From assembly GCA_963792855.1 (NCBI GenBank), contig CAWBXZ010000006.1:248001-312000 (forward strand): DNA of 64,000 nucleotides, in the 5' to 3' direction. Both the position numbers and the translations under genes were made by a program. Source of the stretch: SG8-40 sp963792855. GTDB taxonomy: Bacteria; Pseudomonadota; Gammaproteobacteria; Burkholderiales; Eutrophovitaceae. The notes below the pieces were generated by a model, which made no database searches, was not told where the DNA came from, and saw only the letters and a list, made by a program, of their open reading frames with translations. Position 1 is the stretch's first letter, and every line of letters starts with the position of its first letter. This document shows, piece by piece, positions 63,864 through 64,000 of this stretch.

Positions 63864-63924
63864 AGGGCCTGTTAACACATATGTTGTGATCGAAGCGTCG
63901 ACCATATATGCGTTAACAGGCCCT
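63864..63924. mobile_element. 61-base MITE-like element with 13-bp terminal inverted repeats
   Basis: AGGGCCTGTTAAC (63864-63876) pairs perfectly with GTTAACAGGCCCT (63912-63924). Between them lie TGTGATCGAAGCGTCGACC and ATATATGCG. The same sub-terminal blocks bracket the 38.2-kb element, which is therefore either an insertion-enlarged form or the parent of this shortened one. It overlaps the stop codon of the gene at the window end. Confidence 0.75.
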
Positions 63925-64000
63925 AACCGAACACCTTGTCGTAAGCGCTTGCGTCGAATCCAACCAGCAATTCCTTGCCATGGGCCAGAACCGGGCGCTT
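63923..64000 (-). CDS. ArsC/Spx/MgsR-like protein, C-terminal fragment (cut by window edge)
   Basis: The last 25 codons before a TAG at 63925-63923 read KRPVLAHGKELLVGFDASAY followed by DKVFG. The (I)KRPV...GFD pattern is the C-terminal end of the ArsC/YffB/MgsR thioredoxin-fold family. The rest of the gene is outside the window, so the catalytic Cys cannot be examined. The stop codon falls within the terminal repeat of the neighbouring element. Confidence 0.6.
   Translation of the reverse strand, partial: KRPVLAHGKELLVGFDASAYDKVFG

Noticed and set aside
1..64000. Searched for CRISPR arrays, tRNA, rRNA, intact transposases, toxin-antitoxin pairs and prophage genes
   Set aside because: Nothing with adequate support was seen; regular short direct repeats and cloverleaf-like segments were not found.

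Overview
The window comes from the chromosome of a high-GC proteobacterium, most likely a heterotrophic gamma- or betaproteobacterium. The evidence is the set of gene families: RND efflux pumps, outer-membrane phospholipase A, a TonB-dependent receptor, NnrS, MAPEG, BoxB/BoxC benzoate degradation, poly-hydroxybutyrate metabolism, and strong Shine-Dalgarno sites. No rRNA, tRNA, CRISPR array or intact transposase was recognised.

Layout. 0-3.2 kb: leuA and a type II NADH dehydrogenase-like flavoprotein. 3.2-13.9 kb: two RND efflux systems (TolC-like/MFP/heavy-metal-type permease, then MFP/HAE1-type permease) separated by a thioredoxin; a palindromic array, possibly an operator, precedes the second. 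13.9-15.4 kb: pirin and an orphan LolD/MacB-type ABC ATPase. 15.5-21.4 kb: a visibly lower-GC block on the minus strand with an alpha/beta hydrolase, a very large MalT/AfsR-like regulator and a secreted acyltransferase-like hydrolase, the last two frameshifted. 21.4-33.6 kb: a divergent aerobic benzoyl-CoA ('box') locus. Minus strand: boxR-boxC-boxB. Plus strand: flavodoxin, benzoate-CoA ligase, a branched-chain-type ABC importer livKHMGF and an alpha/beta hydrolase. A perfect 15-bp inverted repeat carrying a TATAAT box in each arm lies between the two operons. Together these would import benzoate, activate it to benzoyl-CoA, epoxidise it (BoxB) and cleave the ring (BoxC). boxA and boxD are not in the window. 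33.7-37.3 kb: an FtsX-type permease and an AttH/CrtC-like protein, the usual partners of the ATPase left behind at 14.7 kb, which suggests that the material between was inserted.

37.4-64 kb is a mixed region: 3-hydroxybutyrate dehydrogenase, a tandem CDGSH Fe-S protein, PldA, NnrS, a sorbosone-dehydrogenase-like beta-propeller with a cytochrome c, a TonB receptor, cytochrome P460, a lipoprotein-type methyltransferase, a MerR regulator beside three small exported proteins (fasciclin, a TH-repeat protein, an unknown), a mandelate-racemase-family enzyme, a tautomerase, TauE, a potassium channel and an FAD-linked lactate/glycolate-type oxidase. Three copies or relics of a small terminal-inverted-repeat element (ends AGGGCCTGTTAA) lie at 38.2, 50.8 and 63.9 kb.

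Six genes carry single-base lesions: one-base frameshifts in the large regulator, the secreted hydrolase, livG, a VOC protein and the FAD oxidase, and an amber codon in the K+ channel. Each is otherwise well conserved across the lesion, so sequencing error is as likely as gene decay and should be excluded first. All residue, motif and start-site statements were read by eye; GC comparisons are hand counts on a few lines.
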